Positions 34,333 to 44,253 are shown, counted from the stretch's first letter. The stretch is 64,000 nt of DNA from Aminobacter sp. AP02 (GCF_003148805.1 NZ_QGGX01000002.1:186001-250000); one strand, 5' to 3'. Numbers and translations are program-made. Notes: generated from the letters alone by a model not told the origin.

Positions 34333-34370
34333 ACTTTTGAAAAACTGCTTTTAAAACCTGTTTTCAAAAC
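34333..34370. promoter_or_regulatory. AT-rich imperfect palindrome ahead of the che operon
   Basis: TTTTGAAAA, TTTTAAAA and TTTTCAAAA are spaced symmetrically, with one base of offset between the arms. It lies about 165-200 bp upstream of the mcp start. It is a possible regulator site for the che operon, or simply curved promoter DNA. Confidence 0.4.
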
Positions 34371-34535
34371 AATTCCGCTCGCGAAGCCGCTGGCGGAGAT
34401 CCGCCAAATCACAATCTGCATGTCTTCAAGCGGTGGGAAGCTGAAAGCTTTTCGCCGGGCGGCCGGGCTTTGCCGGCACTGAAGACCTGCGGGCAACCAA
34501 CCAAGTTTCGCTATCTCTACGGCAAGGGACGCCCA

Positions 34536-36527
34536 ATGAGTATCACCTTCGACCAGACATCAGCCCATCACAGCGCGCCGCCGCGGCGAGCAGGGTTCTC
34601 GACCACCAATCTCAGTATTGTGCGCAAGCTGGCGCTCGCCTTCTCGGCGATCGTCATCGTCAGCGTCGTCGTCGCGTCCATGCTGACGCGGGCGCTCCAA
34701 CAGATCGACGACGCCAGTGGGGAACTTCGGGTGGCAAGCAGCGTGCTCGCCACCATCGGAAAGGCGGAGGCGCTTCATCTCGACCGCTCCAACATTGCAC
34801 GCACTTACGTGCTGGCGCTGCGGCCGGACATCGCGAAGCGCTATCATGATACGTCGCAAAACGTCGACAAGACGATCGCCGACGTCCTGGGCATGCCTAT
34901 CACCGACAAAGACGTGGTCGATGCCATCGAAAAGTTCAAAGCGGCGGCCAACACTTGGCGCGTCGAAATCGGCGATCCGATGGTAGAACTCGCCCGCAAT
35001 GCCGCGACCTTCGACCAAGGTCGCGACCTGGCAGCTTCGACCCGGGCGTCGGAAGTGCAGAGCACCGTTCGCAGCGCAGTTGCCGACATGCAGGCCGAAA
35101 TCACCAAGTGGGAAGACGAGACCGCGGTCCTCAAGGACAATGCTATCGCAACGGCACAGTATCTGCAGCTCGGCGGCGCAGGCGCGACGATCGTCATTCT
35201 GCTGATCATCGCGGCTTGGCTATCGAACCAGATCGCCACGCCGGTCAACCGCATGACGCAGGCCATGCGCAGCCTCGCCGCCGGCGACCTCAAGGTCGCT
35301 ATTCCGGCAGTCGAGCGCATGGACGAGGTCGGCCAGATGGCGTCGGCGGTGCAGACGTTTAAGGACGCCGCCATCGAAAAGGTGCGTCTCGAGGCAGAGG
35401 CTGCGGAAACGCGCCGGCGTGCGGACGAAGACAATGCGGCTCGCGCGGCGCAAAAGGCCGAGGAAGACCGCCAGGACAACATCGCCATCGTTGCGCTCGG
35501 CAATGGCCTCGACGCCTTGTCGAAGGGCGACCTGATGCACCGCATCGACGCACCGTTCCCCGACAAGCTGGTCAAGCTACGCTCGGACTTCAACGACTCG
35601 GTCGAAAAGCTGCAGCAGACGATGCTCAGCATTACTTCGAGCGTTAAGGCCATCCACGCAGGCACCGGCGAGATCTACACCGCTGCCGACGACCTGTCGC
35701 GCCGCACCGAACAGCAGGCTGCCAGCCTCGAAGAGACCGCGGCCGCGCTCGACGAGATCACAGCAACCGTCAAGAAGACGGCTGAAGGTGCAGTGCATGC
35801 CCGGGAAGTCGTCTCGACGGCCAAGGCCGATGCCGAGACCAGCGGCGTTGTGGTGCGCAAGGCCATCGACGCAATGGGCACGATCGAGAAGTCGTCGGAG
35901 CAGATCAGCCGTATCATCGGCGTGATCGACGAGATCGCCTTCCAGACCAACCTTCTGGCGCTCAACGCGGGTGTGGAAGCGGCACGTGCCGGCGATGCAG
36001 GGCGCGGCTTTGCTGTGGTTGCCTCGGAAGTGCGTGCGTTGGCCCAGCGTTCGGCCGAAGCGGCTCGCGAGATCAAGAGCCTGATCTCGACGTCTACGAC
36101 CCAGGTCGGCGAAGGCGTCAAGCTGGTAGCCGAGACCGGCAAGGCACTGGAGCGCATCGTGGTGCAGGTGGCCGAGATCAACTCGGTGGTCACCAACATC
36201 GCGGCAAGCGCGCATGAGCAGTCGACGGGGCTCGATCAGGTCAATTCGGCGGTCAACCAGATGGACCAGGTTACCCAGCAGAACGCTGCAATGGTCGAGG
36301 AATCGACAGCGGCAAGCCACTCGCTGTCCCAGGAAACCGAAGAGCTGTCGCGTCAGATCAGCACCTTCCGGCTTGGCAAGGCCGTTGCGGTCGAAACAAG
36401 CCGCCCCTCAAGCCACAAGGCCCCAGTTCGCGCGCCGCGGCCTGAATTGAAGGTTGCAGTTGCCAGCTACGGGTCCAACGCCGCACGTGCGATCGCTCCG
36501 GCGGCCGACGACTGGCAGGAATTCTGA
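34536..36527 (+). CDS. methyl-accepting chemotaxis protein, first gene of the che operon
   Basis: A 663-residue transmembrane receptor. TM1 is about residues 31-50, a helical periplasmic sensor spans 51-208, TM2 is about 209-229, then come HAMP (NQIATPVNRMTQAMRSLAAGDL) and a second HAMP-like unit before the MCP signalling domain. The hairpin tip EIAFQTNLLALNAGVEAARAGDAGRGFAVVASEVR is intact. It ends in DWQEF, matching the xWxxF pentapeptide that tethers CheR. The start at 34536 has AAGGGACG upstream; an in-frame ATG at 34470 would add 22 residues. In Sinorhizobium the same position holds a cytosolic receptor (IcpA), so a membrane receptor here is a difference. Confidence 0.93.
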   Translation: MSITFDQTSAHHSAPPRRAGFSTTNLSIVRKLALAFSAIVIVSVVVASMLTRALQQIDDASGELRVASSVLATIGKAEALHLDRSNIARTYVLALRPDIAKRYHDTSQNVDKTIADVLGMPITDKDVVDAIEKFKAAANTWRVEIGDPMVELARNAATFDQGRDLAASTRASEVQSTVRSAVADMQAEITKWEDETAVLKDNAIATAQYLQLGGAGATIVILLIIAAWLSNQIATPVNRMTQAMRSLAAGDLKVAIPAVERMDEVGQMASAVQTFKDAAIEKVRLEAEAAETRRRADEDNAARAAQKAEEDRQDNIAIVALGNGLDALSKGDLMHRIDAPFPDKLVKLRSDFNDSVEKLQQTMLSITSSVKAIHAGTGEIYTAADDLSRRTEQQAASLEETAAALDEITATVKKTAEGAVHAREVVSTAKADAETSGVVVRKAIDAMGTIEKSSEQISRIIGVIDEIAFQTNLLALNAGVEAARAGDAGRGFAVVASEVRALAQRSAEAAREIKSLISTSTTQVGEGVKLVAETGKALERIVVQVAEINSVVTNIAASAHEQSTGLDQVNSAVNQMDQVTQQNAAMVEESTAASHSLSQETEELSRQISTFRLGKAVAVETSRPSSHKAPVRAPRPELKVAVASYGSNAARAIAPAADDWQEF

Positions 36528-36534
36528 GGCATCC

Positions 36535-36837
36535 ATGACGGCCGTTACCGATCCATCACAGCGGATACTCGAGCTTGCTCCGGTCTTGGACTTCAGGGCC
36601 GCAACGCCCCTGGCCGAAGGCTTGCTCGCAATGCGCGGAACCGCGCTGACCATCGATAGCTCGCGTGTGGAGCGGATCGGCGGGCAATGCCTTCAGGTTC
36701 TCCTGTCGGCAAAAAAAACCTGGAGCGCGGATGATACCGCGCTCTCCTTCACCAACCTGACGCCCACCTTCATCGAAGGCCTGCGGCTGCTGGGAATAGC
36801 GGAAGCGGATTTCACAAGGGAGGAAATGTCGGAATGA
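36535..36837 (+). CDS. STAS-domain protein of the che operon
   Basis: A 100-residue STAS-fold protein, equivalent by position to orf2 of the rhizobial che operon. It shows ILELAPVLDFRAATPLAEGLLAMRGTALTIDSSRVERIGGQCLQVLLSAKKTW, the pattern of anti-sigma-antagonist-like domains, with Ser in the position that is phosphorylated in SpoIIAA. Its role in chemotaxis is not established. It lies 7 nt after mcp and overlaps cheY1 by ATGA. Confidence 0.85.
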   Translation: MTAVTDPSQRILELAPVLDFRAATPLAEGLLAMRGTALTIDSSRVERIGGQCLQVLLSAKKTWSADDTALSFTNLTPTFIEGLRLLGIAEADFTREEMSE

Positions 36838-37199
36838 GCGCGACCATTTTGACCGTCGATGATTCTCGCACCATGCGCGAGATGCTGAAACTGGCGCTGT
36901 CGCAAGCCGGCTACCGAGTCATTCAGGCTGAGGACGGCGTACACGGCCTCGAAGTGCTGAAAGGCGAGTCGCCCCAGGTCATCGTGACCGACATCAACAT
37001 GCCCAGGATGGATGGCTTCGGCTTCATCGAGCAGGTGCGCAGTGATGCCGCCTATCGGGGGATTCCCATCCTGGTCCTGACAACCGAGAGCGATGCCGAA
37101 AAGAAGGATCGCGCGCGGCGTGCCGGTGCAACCGGCTGGATCGTCAAGCCCTTCGACCCCGCCAAGCTGATCGACGCTATCCGCCGCGTGGCGGCTTGA
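36834..37199 (+). CDS. cheY1: chemotaxis response regulator CheY1
   Basis: A 121-residue single receiver domain. The acidic pair Asp9-Asp10 (LTVDDSRTMRE), phospho-acceptor Asp53 (VIVTDINMPRMDG), Thr in VLTTES and Lys in WIVKPFDPAKL are all present. In two-CheY rhizobial systems the CheY1 at this position acts mainly as a phosphate sink. It starts within the STAS gene's stop (ATGA) and precedes cheA by 14 bp. Confidence 0.93.
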   Translation: MSATILTVDDSRTMREMLKLALSQAGYRVIQAEDGVHGLEVLKGESPQVIVTDINMPRMDGFGFIEQVRSDAAYRGIPILVLTTESDAEKKDRARRAGATGWIVKPFDPAKLIDAIRRVAA

Positions 37200-37213
37200 A
37201 CTGACTGGGAAAC

Positions 37214-39358
37214 ATGTCCGTGGACGCAATGGCAACGGTCAAACAGACTTTCTTCCAGGAATGCGAGGAGCAACTCGCTGAACTTGAAGCGGGCCTCCTC
37301 GCAATCGAACGCGGGGAAGCCGAACCGGACACCGTGAATGCGGTGTTCCGCGCGGTGCATTCCATCAAGGGCGGCGCGGGCGCCTTCAGCCTCGAAGAGC
37401 TGGTGCAATTCGCCCATGTCTTCGAAACCACGCTCGACCATCTCAGGACTGGCGCCCTGGAGCCATCGGCCGACGTGCTCGGGGTCATGCTGCGGGCTGC
37501 CGATCTGCTGGCGGATCTCGTGGTCGCAGCGCGCGACGGGCTCGCCGTCGACGGCGAGCGCAGCGATGTTCTCGTCGCCGAGCTCAACGCGCTGAGCCCC
37601 GGCGGAGCGGCTGACGCTGAGGCCGAAGAAGACGACATGAGCGACTTCTCCTTCACGCCGGTCACTGTCGCTTTCGACTTTTCCGACTCTGCGGCCGATG
37701 CCGGGCGCAGCTTCACCGTCAGCTTCAAGCCCAAGCCCGAACTCTATGCCAAAGGCAATGAGACCGCACTCGTGCTGCGCGAACTGGAACGGCTCGGCCA
37801 GATGGAGATCATCTGTGATGCCTCCGATCTGCCGCTCCTGGGCGAACTCGATCCGGAAGGGGCGTATCTCGAATGGGCGATCAAGCTCACGACCGAAAAG
37901 GGTGAGGACGCAATCCGCGAGGTGTTCGAGTTCGTGGAGTGGGATTGCAGCCTGAGCATTCAAGCCGACGACGCCGAGACCGGCTCGACGGATGACGCGC
38001 TCGCGGCATTGCTGCGCTCGATCCAGGCGGACGAAACCGTCGTTCCTGTGGCTTTACCTGATGCGGCTCCGCCCCCCGCGATCGAGGAGCCCGACCCAAG
38101 CGCTGCCGCGGCAAAGACCGGCGCGGCTCGCAACGAGCCGGGCGCCGCCGCACCGCAGACCATTCGCGCCGACCTCGAACGGGTCGATCGCCTGATCGAC
38201 CTCGTCGGCGAACTGGTGATCAACCAGGCGATGCTGTCGCAGCGCGTGATCGAGGCGGGGCATGTGCCGGGTTCGGCGGTTGCCATCGGCCTCGACGAAC
38301 TCGAACAGCTGACGCGCGAAATCCAGGAATGCGTCATGGCGATCCGCGCTCAAGCGGTGAAGTCGGTCTTCCAGCGCATGCCGCGCCTGGTGCGCGAAGT
38401 TGCGGGCATGACCGGCAAGTCGGTTCGTCTGATCACCGATGGCGAGGGCACCGAGGTCGACAAAACAGTGATCGACCGGCTGACCGATCCACTTACCCAC
38501 ATGATCCGCAATGCGATCGATCACGGGCTTGAGAAGCCGGAAGTTCGTGTTGCCGCCGGCAAGCCGGCGGAAGGTGTCGTGCGCCTTTCGGCGATGCACC
38601 GGTCGGGCCGCATCGTCATCGAGGTTGCCGACGACGGTGCCGGTATCGACAGGCAGCGCGTCAAGGCGCTCGCCGCCGGCAAGGGGCTGATCGCCGCCGA
38701 TGCGCCGCTCACCGATGAGGAGATCGACAACCTGATCTTCCTGCCCGGCTTTTCGACGGCGTCGGAAGTGTCGAACATCTCGGGGCGCGGCGTCGGCATG
38801 GACGTTGTCAAGCGCTCGATCCAGTCCCTGGGCGGCCGCCTGTCGATCGCCTCGCGTCCGGGCAAGGGCTCGACCTTCACCATGAGCCTGCCGCTGACGC
38901 TGGCCGTACTTGACGGCATGGTGGTTACGGTCGCCGACCAGACGCTCGTCGTTCCGCTGACCGCCATCATCGAGACCTTGCAGCCGAAAGCTGCCGATGT
39001 GCATGGGCTTGGTGGCAGTGCCCGTGTCATTGCCATCCGCGACGCTTTCACGCCGCTGGTCGATATCGGCCGCGAGCTCGATTTTCGCAGTGCCGCGACC
39101 GATCCACTGGCCGGCGTCGCCATCCTTGTGGAAACGGAGGGCGGCCGGCGCAGCGCGCTGCTCGTCGACACGATCCAGGGCCAGCGCCAGGTCGTCATCA
39201 AGAGCCTTGAATCGAACTACAGGCACGTGCCGGGCATCGCCGCCGCCACCATCCTGGGCGATGGCCGTGTCGCCCTGATCCTCGATGTCGATGCGGTGAT
39301 CGCCAATTCGCAATCCGACGTGACCAATCTTGAACCCGTTCTTGCAGCAGCAGGGTGA
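37214..39358 (+). CDS. cheA: chemotaxis histidine kinase CheA
   Basis: A 714-residue kinase with all CheA parts. The P1 HPt domain has His49 in [21 protein letters not shown] variable P2-like region (about 140-280) and the dimerisation helices ([22 protein letters not shown]) follow. The HATPase P4 has [16 protein letters not shown] (N box), [10 protein letters not shown] (G1) and [13 protein letters not shown] (G2). The C-terminal P5 CheW-like domain starts near [24 protein letters not shown]. It phosphorylates CheY1, CheY2 and CheB. The order matches the rhizobial che operon. Confidence 0.96.
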   Translation: MSVDAMATVKQTFFQECEEQLAELEAGLLAIERGEAEPDTVNAVFRAVHSIKGGAGAFSLEELVQFAHVFETTLDHLRTGALEPSADVLGVMLRAADLLADLVVAARDGLAVDGERSDVLVAELNALSPGGAADAEAEEDDMSDFSFTPVTVAFDFSDSAADAGRSFTVSFKPKPELYAKGNETALVLRELERLGQMEIICDASDLPLLGELDPEGAYLEWAIKLTTEKGEDAIREVFEFVEWDCSLSIQADDAETGSTDDALAALLRSIQADETVVPVALPDAAPPPAIEEPDPSAAAAKTGAARNEPGAAAPQTIRADLERVDRLIDLVGELVINQAMLSQRVIEAGHVPGSAVAIGLDELEQLTREIQECVMAIRAQAVKSVFQRMPRLVREVAGMTGKSVRLITDGEGTEVDKTVIDRLTDPLTHMIRNAIDHGLEKPEVRVAAGKPAEGVVRLSAMHRSGRIVIEVADDGAGIDRQRVKALAAGKGLIAADAPLTDEEIDNLIFLPGFSTASEVSNISGRGVGMDVVKRSIQSLGGRLSIASRPGKGSTFTMSLPLTLAVLDGMVVTVADQTLVVPLTAIIETLQPKAADVHGLGGSARVIAIRDAFTPLVDIGRELDFRSAATDPLAGVAILVETEGGRRSALLVDTIQGQRQVVIKSLESNYRHVPGIAAATILGDGRVALILDVDAVIANSQSDVTNLEPVLAAAG

Positions 39359-39362
39359 TGCC

Positions 39363-39827
39363 ATGACCGAGACCATCAAACACGACAACACCACCCGCGA
39401 GCTCATCGCGTTCCGCATCGGCGATCAGGAGTTCTGCGTCGACATCATGTCGGTCCGCGAGATCAGAGGCTGGGCGCCCGCGACAGTGCTGCCCAAGTCG
39501 CCAGCCTTCGTGCGCGGCGTGATCAACCTGCGCGGCGCCATCCTGCCGATCGTCGACCTTGCGGCACGCCTCGGCTTTCAGCCGCCCGAACCCACTGTCC
39601 GCCATGTCATCATGGTGGCTCAGGTTGGCCAGCAGGTGGTGGGGCTGCTGGTCGACGCGGTGTCCGACATCTTGTCGGTGACCGATGACGCGATCCAGCC
39701 GACGCCGGACGTTGCCTCCGACATGGCCAAGACCTTCGTGCGTGGGGTGCTGGCCATCGAAGGCCGCATGATCAGCCTGATCGCGCTCGACAACGTCTTG
39801 CCGACACTCGAGCCGATCGCGGCATGA
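39363..39827 (+). CDS. cheW: chemotaxis coupling protein CheW
   Basis: A 154-residue SH3-like adaptor linking CheA to receptors. The CheW signature is clear: [47 protein letters not shown], and [15 protein letters not shown]. The start at 39363 has AGGGTGATGCC upstream. It overlaps cheR by ATGA. Confidence 0.95.
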   Translation: MTETIKHDNTTRELIAFRIGDQEFCVDIMSVREIRGWAPATVLPKSPAFVRGVINLRGAILPIVDLAARLGFQPPEPTVRHVIMVAQVGQQVVGLLVDAVSDILSVTDDAIQPTPDVASDMAKTFVRGVLAIEGRMISLIALDNVLPTLEPIAA

Positions 39828-40723
39828 GCAACGTCAAAAACATCGACGCGCCGCGCCACCAGCGCCAGAGTCTGGTGGCGGGCGAGTTCGTGCTGACCGG
39901 CGAGGATATGCGGCAGATCGCGGCGATGCTTCATGCCGACGCCGGCATCCACCTGACCGAGGCAAAGGCCGCGCTCGTCTATTCCAGACTGTCCAAGCGC
40001 CTGCGCGCGCTCGGACTGGAGAGCTTTCGCGACTACTGCGCGCTGATTGCCTCGCGTGAGGGGCTCGACGAACGCCAGAAGATGCTGGCGGCGCTGACCA
40101 CCAATGTCACCAATTTCTACCGCGAGCCGCATCATTTCGAACATCTGGCCAAGCAGGTGCTGCCGCCGCTGCTAGATGCGGCGCGGCGCGGCGGACGCGT
40201 CAGGATCTGGTCGGCCGCCTGCTCGAATGGAGCCGAGCCCTATTCGATTGCGCTGACCATCCTGTCCTTGATGCCCGAGGCCGCCAACTACGACATCAGG
40301 GTGCTGGCCACCGACATCGATCCGAACATGGTGGCGATGGGCCGCGAAGGGGTCTACAGCGAGGCCGCGCTGCGCCCTGTGCCGCCGGATCTGCGCCGCC
40401 GCTGGTTCACGCCAGTGCGCTCGGGTGAGGGCAACGCGTTCGGCGCCAACGAAGAGATGCGCACGATCGTCGCGTTCCGCGAGCTCAACCTCATTGGCGC
40501 ATGGCCGATGAAGGGCCTGTTTCAGGCGATCTTTTGCCGTAACGTCGTCATCTACTTCGAAGAAGCGACGCAATCGCGTATCTGGAGCCGTTTCGTGCCG
40601 CTTCTGACGGCCGGCGGCCACCTCTATATCGGCCATTCCGAACGGGTATCGGGGCCCGCGACGGCGGACTTCCAGCCCGAGGGTATCACCACCTATCGGC
40701 TACGCGAGGCAAGCCCCTCATGA
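39824..40723 (+). CDS. cheR: chemoreceptor glutamate methyltransferase CheR
   Basis: A 299-residue SAM-dependent methyltransferase that methylates MCP glutamates. The N-terminal helical domain ([20 protein letters not shown]) precedes the methyltransferase core with [39 protein letters not shown] (SAM motif I), [19 protein letters not shown] and [14 protein letters not shown]. It is translationally coupled to cheW and cheB (ATGA overlaps on both sides). The operon MCP ends in a CheR-tethering motif. Confidence 0.95.
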   Translation: MSNVKNIDAPRHQRQSLVAGEFVLTGEDMRQIAAMLHADAGIHLTEAKAALVYSRLSKRLRALGLESFRDYCALIASREGLDERQKMLAALTTNVTNFYREPHHFEHLAKQVLPPLLDAARRGGRVRIWSAACSNGAEPYSIALTILSLMPEAANYDIRVLATDIDPNMVAMGREGVYSEAALRPVPPDLRRRWFTPVRSGEGNAFGANEEMRTIVAFRELNLIGAWPMKGLFQAIFCRNVVIYFEEATQSRIWSRFVPLLTAGGHLYIGHSERVSGPATADFQPEGITTYRLREASPS

Positions 40724-41793
40724 AGCAGGTCCGCGTCCTCATCGTTGACGATTCCGCTACCATGCGCAGCCTGCTTTCGGCGGTGTTGCGGCTTGATCCG
40801 GCCATCGAGGTGGTCGGTCATGCCGCCGACCCCCTGGAGGCACGCACCAAGATCAAGGAACTCAATCCCGACGTCATCACGCTCGACGTCGAGATGCCCA
40901 ACATGAATGGCCTCGAGTTCCTCGAAAAGATCATGCGGCTCAGGCCCATGCCGGTGATCATGGTGTCGAGCCTGACCAGCAGGGATGCGACAGCCACGAT
41001 CACCGCGCTGGAGATCGGTGCCTTCGATTGCATCTCCAAGGCCTCATTCAGCGACGACCGGGCCTTCGGTGCGTTGCAGGCTACGGTCAAGGCGGCCGCG
41101 CGTGCCCAGATCCGCCCGTTGGTGGGGAACACGCAGGCCAATGGACACCGCGAGCAGCCGGCTGGAAATGCCGACTATGTTCCCAATGGCAAGATCGTCG
41201 CGATCGGCTCATCGACCGGCGGCGTCGAGGCGCTGATTACGGTGTTGTCGCAGTTTCCCCAGAACTGCCCGCCTACTGTCATTACCCAGCATATGCCGGG
41301 AGCCTTCACCAAGAGCTTTGCCGAGCGCCTCAACCGGATGTCGCGGCCGCATGTCAGCGAGGCCGTCGATGGCGCGCCCCTCACGACCGGCCATGTCTAT
41401 CTCGCCCCCGGAGGCGCCACGCACCTTGAAGTATCGGGGCCTGGTCAGCTGCGCTGCCGGCTGCGCAGCACCGACACCGTCAACGGTCACCGGCCTTCGG
41501 TCGACGTGCTGTTTGCCTCCGTCGCCAAAGCGACCGGTTCCAAAGCTGTCGGCGCAATTTTGACCGGCATGGGCCGCGACGGCGCTGCCGGACTTCTGCA
41601 GATGCGGCAGGCGGGCGCCAACACGCTTGGCCAGGACGAAGCCACTAGCCTCGTCTACGGCATGCCCAGGGTCGCTTTCGAAATCGGCGCGGTCGAGCGG
41701 CAGGCGCCGCTGGACAAGATCGCCGCCCACATCCTGGCGCTCACGCGCTCGAATTCCAATGGAGTAAAAAATGGCATTCCTCGAACACTTTAA
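40720..41793 (+). CDS. cheB: chemotaxis protein-glutamate methylesterase CheB
   Basis: A 357-residue receiver plus methylesterase. The receiver has Asp10-Asp11 and phospho-acceptor Asp56 ([13 protein letters not shown]). The esterase triad is visible in [12 protein letters not shown] (Ser), [18 protein letters not shown] (His) and [13 protein letters not shown] (Asp). It removes methyl groups from MCPs and deamidates glutamines. It overlaps cheR by 4 bp and cheY2 by 23 bp. Confidence 0.95.
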   Translation: MKQVRVLIVDDSATMRSLLSAVLRLDPAIEVVGHAADPLEARTKIKELNPDVITLDVEMPNMNGLEFLEKIMRLRPMPVIMVSSLTSRDATATITALEIGAFDCISKASFSDDRAFGALQATVKAAARAQIRPLVGNTQANGHREQPAGNADYVPNGKIVAIGSSTGGVEALITVLSQFPQNCPPTVITQHMPGAFTKSFAERLNRMSRPHVSEAVDGAPLTTGHVYLAPGGATHLEVSGPGQLRCRLRSTDTVNGHRPSVDVLFASVAKATGSKAVGAILTGMGRDGAAGLLQMRQAGANTLGQDEATSLVYGMPRVAFEIGAVERQAPLDKIAAHILALTRSNSNGVKNGIPRTL

Positions 41794-42160
41794 GGTTCTC
41801 GTGGTCGACGACACGACGACCAGCCGCATCCTCATCACCGATGCGTTGCAGGAAATGGGCATCCGCAAGATCGCCATCGCCAAGGACGGCGAGCAGGCGC
41901 TGCGCGCCATGATGGAACAGCCCGCGCATATGGTGATCTCCGATTTCAACATGCCGAAGCTCGACGGCCTGCAGTTGCTCAAGGCCATCCGTTCCTACGG
42001 CCCCACCCGCACGACGCCGTTCATCCTTCTGACCGGCAAGGGCGACCGCAAGCTGCTGGAAAGTGCGGTGGCGCTTGGCGTCAACAACTTCCTGACCAAG
42101 CCGTTCACCACGCCGGCCCTGAAGAAGGCGATCGAGGCCATCGTCGGAGTGCTTAAGTGA
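41771..42160 (+). CDS. cheY2: chemotaxis response regulator CheY2
   Basis: A 129-residue receiver domain with Asp13-Asp14 ([11 protein letters not shown]), phospho-acceptor Asp58 ([14 protein letters not shown]), Thr/Lys switch residues in LLTGKGDRK and [13 protein letters not shown]. By position and sequence it is the counterpart of rhizobial CheY2, the main motor-binding regulator. It starts 23 nt inside cheB with AATGGAGTAAAA as ribosome site. Its stop overlaps the cheD GTG start (GTGA). Confidence 0.94.
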   Translation: MAFLEHFKVLVVDDTTTSRILITDALQEMGIRKIAIAKDGEQALRAMMEQPAHMVISDFNMPKLDGLQLLKAIRSYGPTRTTPFILLTGKGDRKLLESAVALGVNNFLTKPFTTPALKKAIEAIVGVLK

Positions 42161-42699
42161 CGCTGGTTGCCAAAAGCCACCGCGTCACCGTCATGCGCGG
42201 CGAGTACCACGTGGTCCATGAAGGGGACGTCGTGCTGACGACCATTTTGGGGTCCTGCGTCGCCGCCTGTATCCGCGACCCCTACGCCCAGGCCGGCGGC
42301 ATGAATCATTTCCTGCTGCCGGGCAACAATGTCCGCCAGTCGCTGGATGCCCAAAGCTACGGCGTCCATTTGATGGAGCTTCTCGTCAACGGGCTGCTGC
42401 AGCGCGGCGCCCACCGTCACAGGCTGGAGGCCAAGCTGTTCGGCGGCGCGCGCACCATCGAGGGCCTGTCGGACATCGGTGCGATGAATGCGGAGTTCGC
42501 CGAAACCTTCCTGCGCAACGAAGGGATCAGCATCGTGGGGGGCGATCTGGGTGGTGATCGCGGCCGCCGTGTCGAATATTGGCCCCTGACCGGCCGCGCC
42601 CGCCAGGTCATGCTCTCCGGCGACAAGGGCTTCGTCGCCCCGGTTTCGCCCAGGCAACCGCCGGTCGCGCAATCGGGCGGCTCCGTCGAATTCTTCTGA
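42157..42699 (+). CDS. cheD: chemoreceptor glutamine deamidase CheD
   Basis: A 180-residue CheD. The catalytic Cys34 lies in TTILGSCVAAC and His51 in GGMNHFLLPG; the C-terminal half has KLFGGARTIEGLSDIGAMNAEFAETFLRNEGI and YWPLTGRARQVML. CheD deamidates MCP glutamines and may modulate receptor activity. The start codon is GTG, overlapping the cheY2 stop. Confidence 0.94.
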   Translation: MTLVAKSHRVTVMRGEYHVVHEGDVVLTTILGSCVAACIRDPYAQAGGMNHFLLPGNNVRQSLDAQSYGVHLMELLVNGLLQRGAHRHRLEAKLFGGARTIEGLSDIGAMNAEFAETFLRNEGISIVGGDLGGDRGRRVEYWPLTGRARQVMLSGDKGFVAPVSPRQPPVAQSGGSVEFF

Positions 42700-42720
42700 T
42701 CCGCAAAAGGTCGTCTCACC

Positions 42721-43104
42721 ATGCAGAAGCATGCCAGCGCACATTCCCAATCAGCGCTCACGCCCGTCACCGACATGCTCGGGCGCGTGAGCGTCGAGTT
42801 GCATGACATTGCGGCGGCAGTTGAGCGGATGCATCCGCTGGTCTCCGCCCAAAGCGGGCAGGCCACCATGCACGACCCCACCTATCTGCAAGCGCTGCAG
42901 GGTTTCGACCACATCGAACAGAAATTGCACTGCCTCGCCGGCTTCCTCGCCGACCTGAAGCAGGCTGTGCCGCCTGGCTGGCAGCTCGACCTGACGAGCG
43001 CTCTTGCTGCCATCACCCTTTCAGACCTGGCTTCCCGGCTGGCAGGCGAGGACGCCCAGATAGCGCAAGATGCATCGTCGTTCGGCGACTACGAACTCTT
43101 TTAG
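42721..43104 (+). CDS. cheT: CheT-like chemotaxis protein, putative CheY phosphatase
   Basis: A 127-residue, mostly helical protein at the end of the che operon, 21 bp after cheD. It contains D63-H-I-E-Q67, a D-x-x-x-Q motif like the catalytic motif of CheZ/CheX-type CheY phosphatases, within ALQGFDHIEQKLHCLAGFLADLKQAV. In Sinorhizobium meliloti the gene at this position is cheT, reported to take part in signal termination; I rely on memory for this. The assignment rests on position, size and motif, since the sequence family is poorly conserved. Confidence 0.75.
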   Translation: MQKHASAHSQSALTPVTDMLGRVSVELHDIAAAVERMHPLVSAQSGQATMHDPTYLQALQGFDHIEQKLHCLAGFLADLKQAVPPGWQLDLTSALAAITLSDLASRLAGEDAQIAQDASSFGDYELF

Positions 43105-43180
43105 GGCAAAACGCGCCTATAGCGGCTCACCGGCTGCTCACCAGCGCAATTTGTAGCCAAGGCCTTGATGTTTGATCCAC

Positions 43181-43256
<76 letters not shown>

Positions 43257-43558
43257 GTCCAGCGGATGGCCGCATTTATTGGCTGCGCGAGGCGTCTGTC
43301 AAGCGAGCAGTTGACGTAGCGGCGATATAGCCCGACCACTCGTCACCATGACATGACGCGGAAAGGTTCCTTGGGGAGAATGGCCCGGTCCCCGGGGGCG
43401 AAGTCGAGCCGTCATGATGGGCTGGAGCAAGACAATGGCCGGCTGCGGACCGGGTGCTGCCTGGCCAATGGGGGAAGGAGGCGGAGGAGGTTCGGCCGCG
43501 CGGGGCTTGCCGCTCAGGCATGCAATGGCTAAATGTCGGCAATTCATTGGAGAACGGC
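43257..43558. other. intergenic region between tRNA-Ala and yggT
   Basis: About 300 bases. Apart from the tRNA promoter at 43275-43302, I see no gene. GC-rich runs near 43390 (CCCGGTCCCCGGGGGCG) may fold, but there is no clear terminator. Confidence 0.45.
43275..43302 (-). promoter_or_regulatory. sigma-70-type promoter of tRNA-Ala
   Basis: On the minus strand TTGACA is followed after 16 nt by AATAAA, about 20 bp before the tRNA 5' end. The -35 box is the perfect consensus and the -10 matches at four of six positions. Confidence 0.7.
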
Positions 43559-43849
43559 ATGCTCGCCCTTATTCAGACGATCGTTCTGGCCCTCGACCTG
43601 TATTGGTGGATCATCATCGCTTCGGCGATCTTCTCCTGGCTCTACGCCTTCAACGTGGTCAATCCGCGTAACCAGGTCGTCGGCACCATCGGCAACATGC
43701 TGTTTCGGCTGACAGAGCCGGCGCTGCGGCCGATCCGCCGCTTCATGCCCGACCTCGGCGGGATCGATATCTCGCCGATCATCCTGTTGCTGGCACTGTT
43801 CTTCGTCAGGCAGTTCATCCTGACCACCGTGGCACCGCTCGTCATCTGA
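43559..43849 (+). CDS. YggT family membrane protein
   Basis: A 96-residue protein with two membrane helices ([24 protein letters not shown] and [19 protein letters not shown]) and the YggT motif [21 protein letters not shown] between them. YggT proteins are small inner-membrane proteins linked to osmotic or division roles, not fixed. The start at 43559 has GGAGAACGGC upstream. It is 7 nt from the DUF167 gene, the usual yggT-yggU pair. Confidence 0.93.
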   Translation: MLALIQTIVLALDLYWWIIIASAIFSWLYAFNVVNPRNQVVGTIGNMLFRLTEPALRPIRRFMPDLGGIDISPIILLLALFFVRQFILTTVAPLVI

Positions 43850-43856
43850 CCACGCT

Positions 43857-44171
43857 GTGTCCGGCTTCTTCAGGAAGCGTGACGACGGCGTCGAGTTGTT
43901 CGTGCGGCTGACGCCACGCTCTTCGAAGGACGCCATCGAAGGCGTTGAACAGACGGCCGACGGGCGTGCCCACCTGTCAGCTCGGGTGCGCGCCGTGCCG
44001 GAAAAGGGCGAGGCCAATGGGGCGCTCGAAAAGCTGCTCGCGGCCGCGCTCGACGTTCCCAAGAAATCGGTCTCGGTCGTCGCCGGCGCCACGTCGCGGC
44101 TGAAGACCGTACGCATCGCAGGCGATGCCGGCGACCTGGCCAAGCTGTTGACGGGGCTGGCCAGCGGCTGA
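43857..44171 (+). CDS. DUF167 (YggU) family protein
   Basis: A 104-residue small alpha/beta protein of the DUF167 family: LFVRLTPRSSKDAIEGVEQ at the N-terminus, LSARVRAVPEKGEANGALEKLLAAALDVPKKSVSVVAGATSRLKTVRI as the core. The biological role is unknown. It begins with GTG 7 nt after yggT. Confidence 0.92.
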   Translation: MSGFFRKRDDGVELFVRLTPRSSKDAIEGVEQTADGRAHLSARVRAVPEKGEANGALEKLLAAALDVPKKSVSVVAGATSRLKTVRIAGDAGDLAKLLTGLASG

Positions 44172-44253
44172 GCGGGCACACAGGATTGCGCCGCGGCGGG
44201 TTTTTCCCTGGCCAAAGGCGTGCCGACGCAGCCGTTCAACGCTGCCCACAGGT

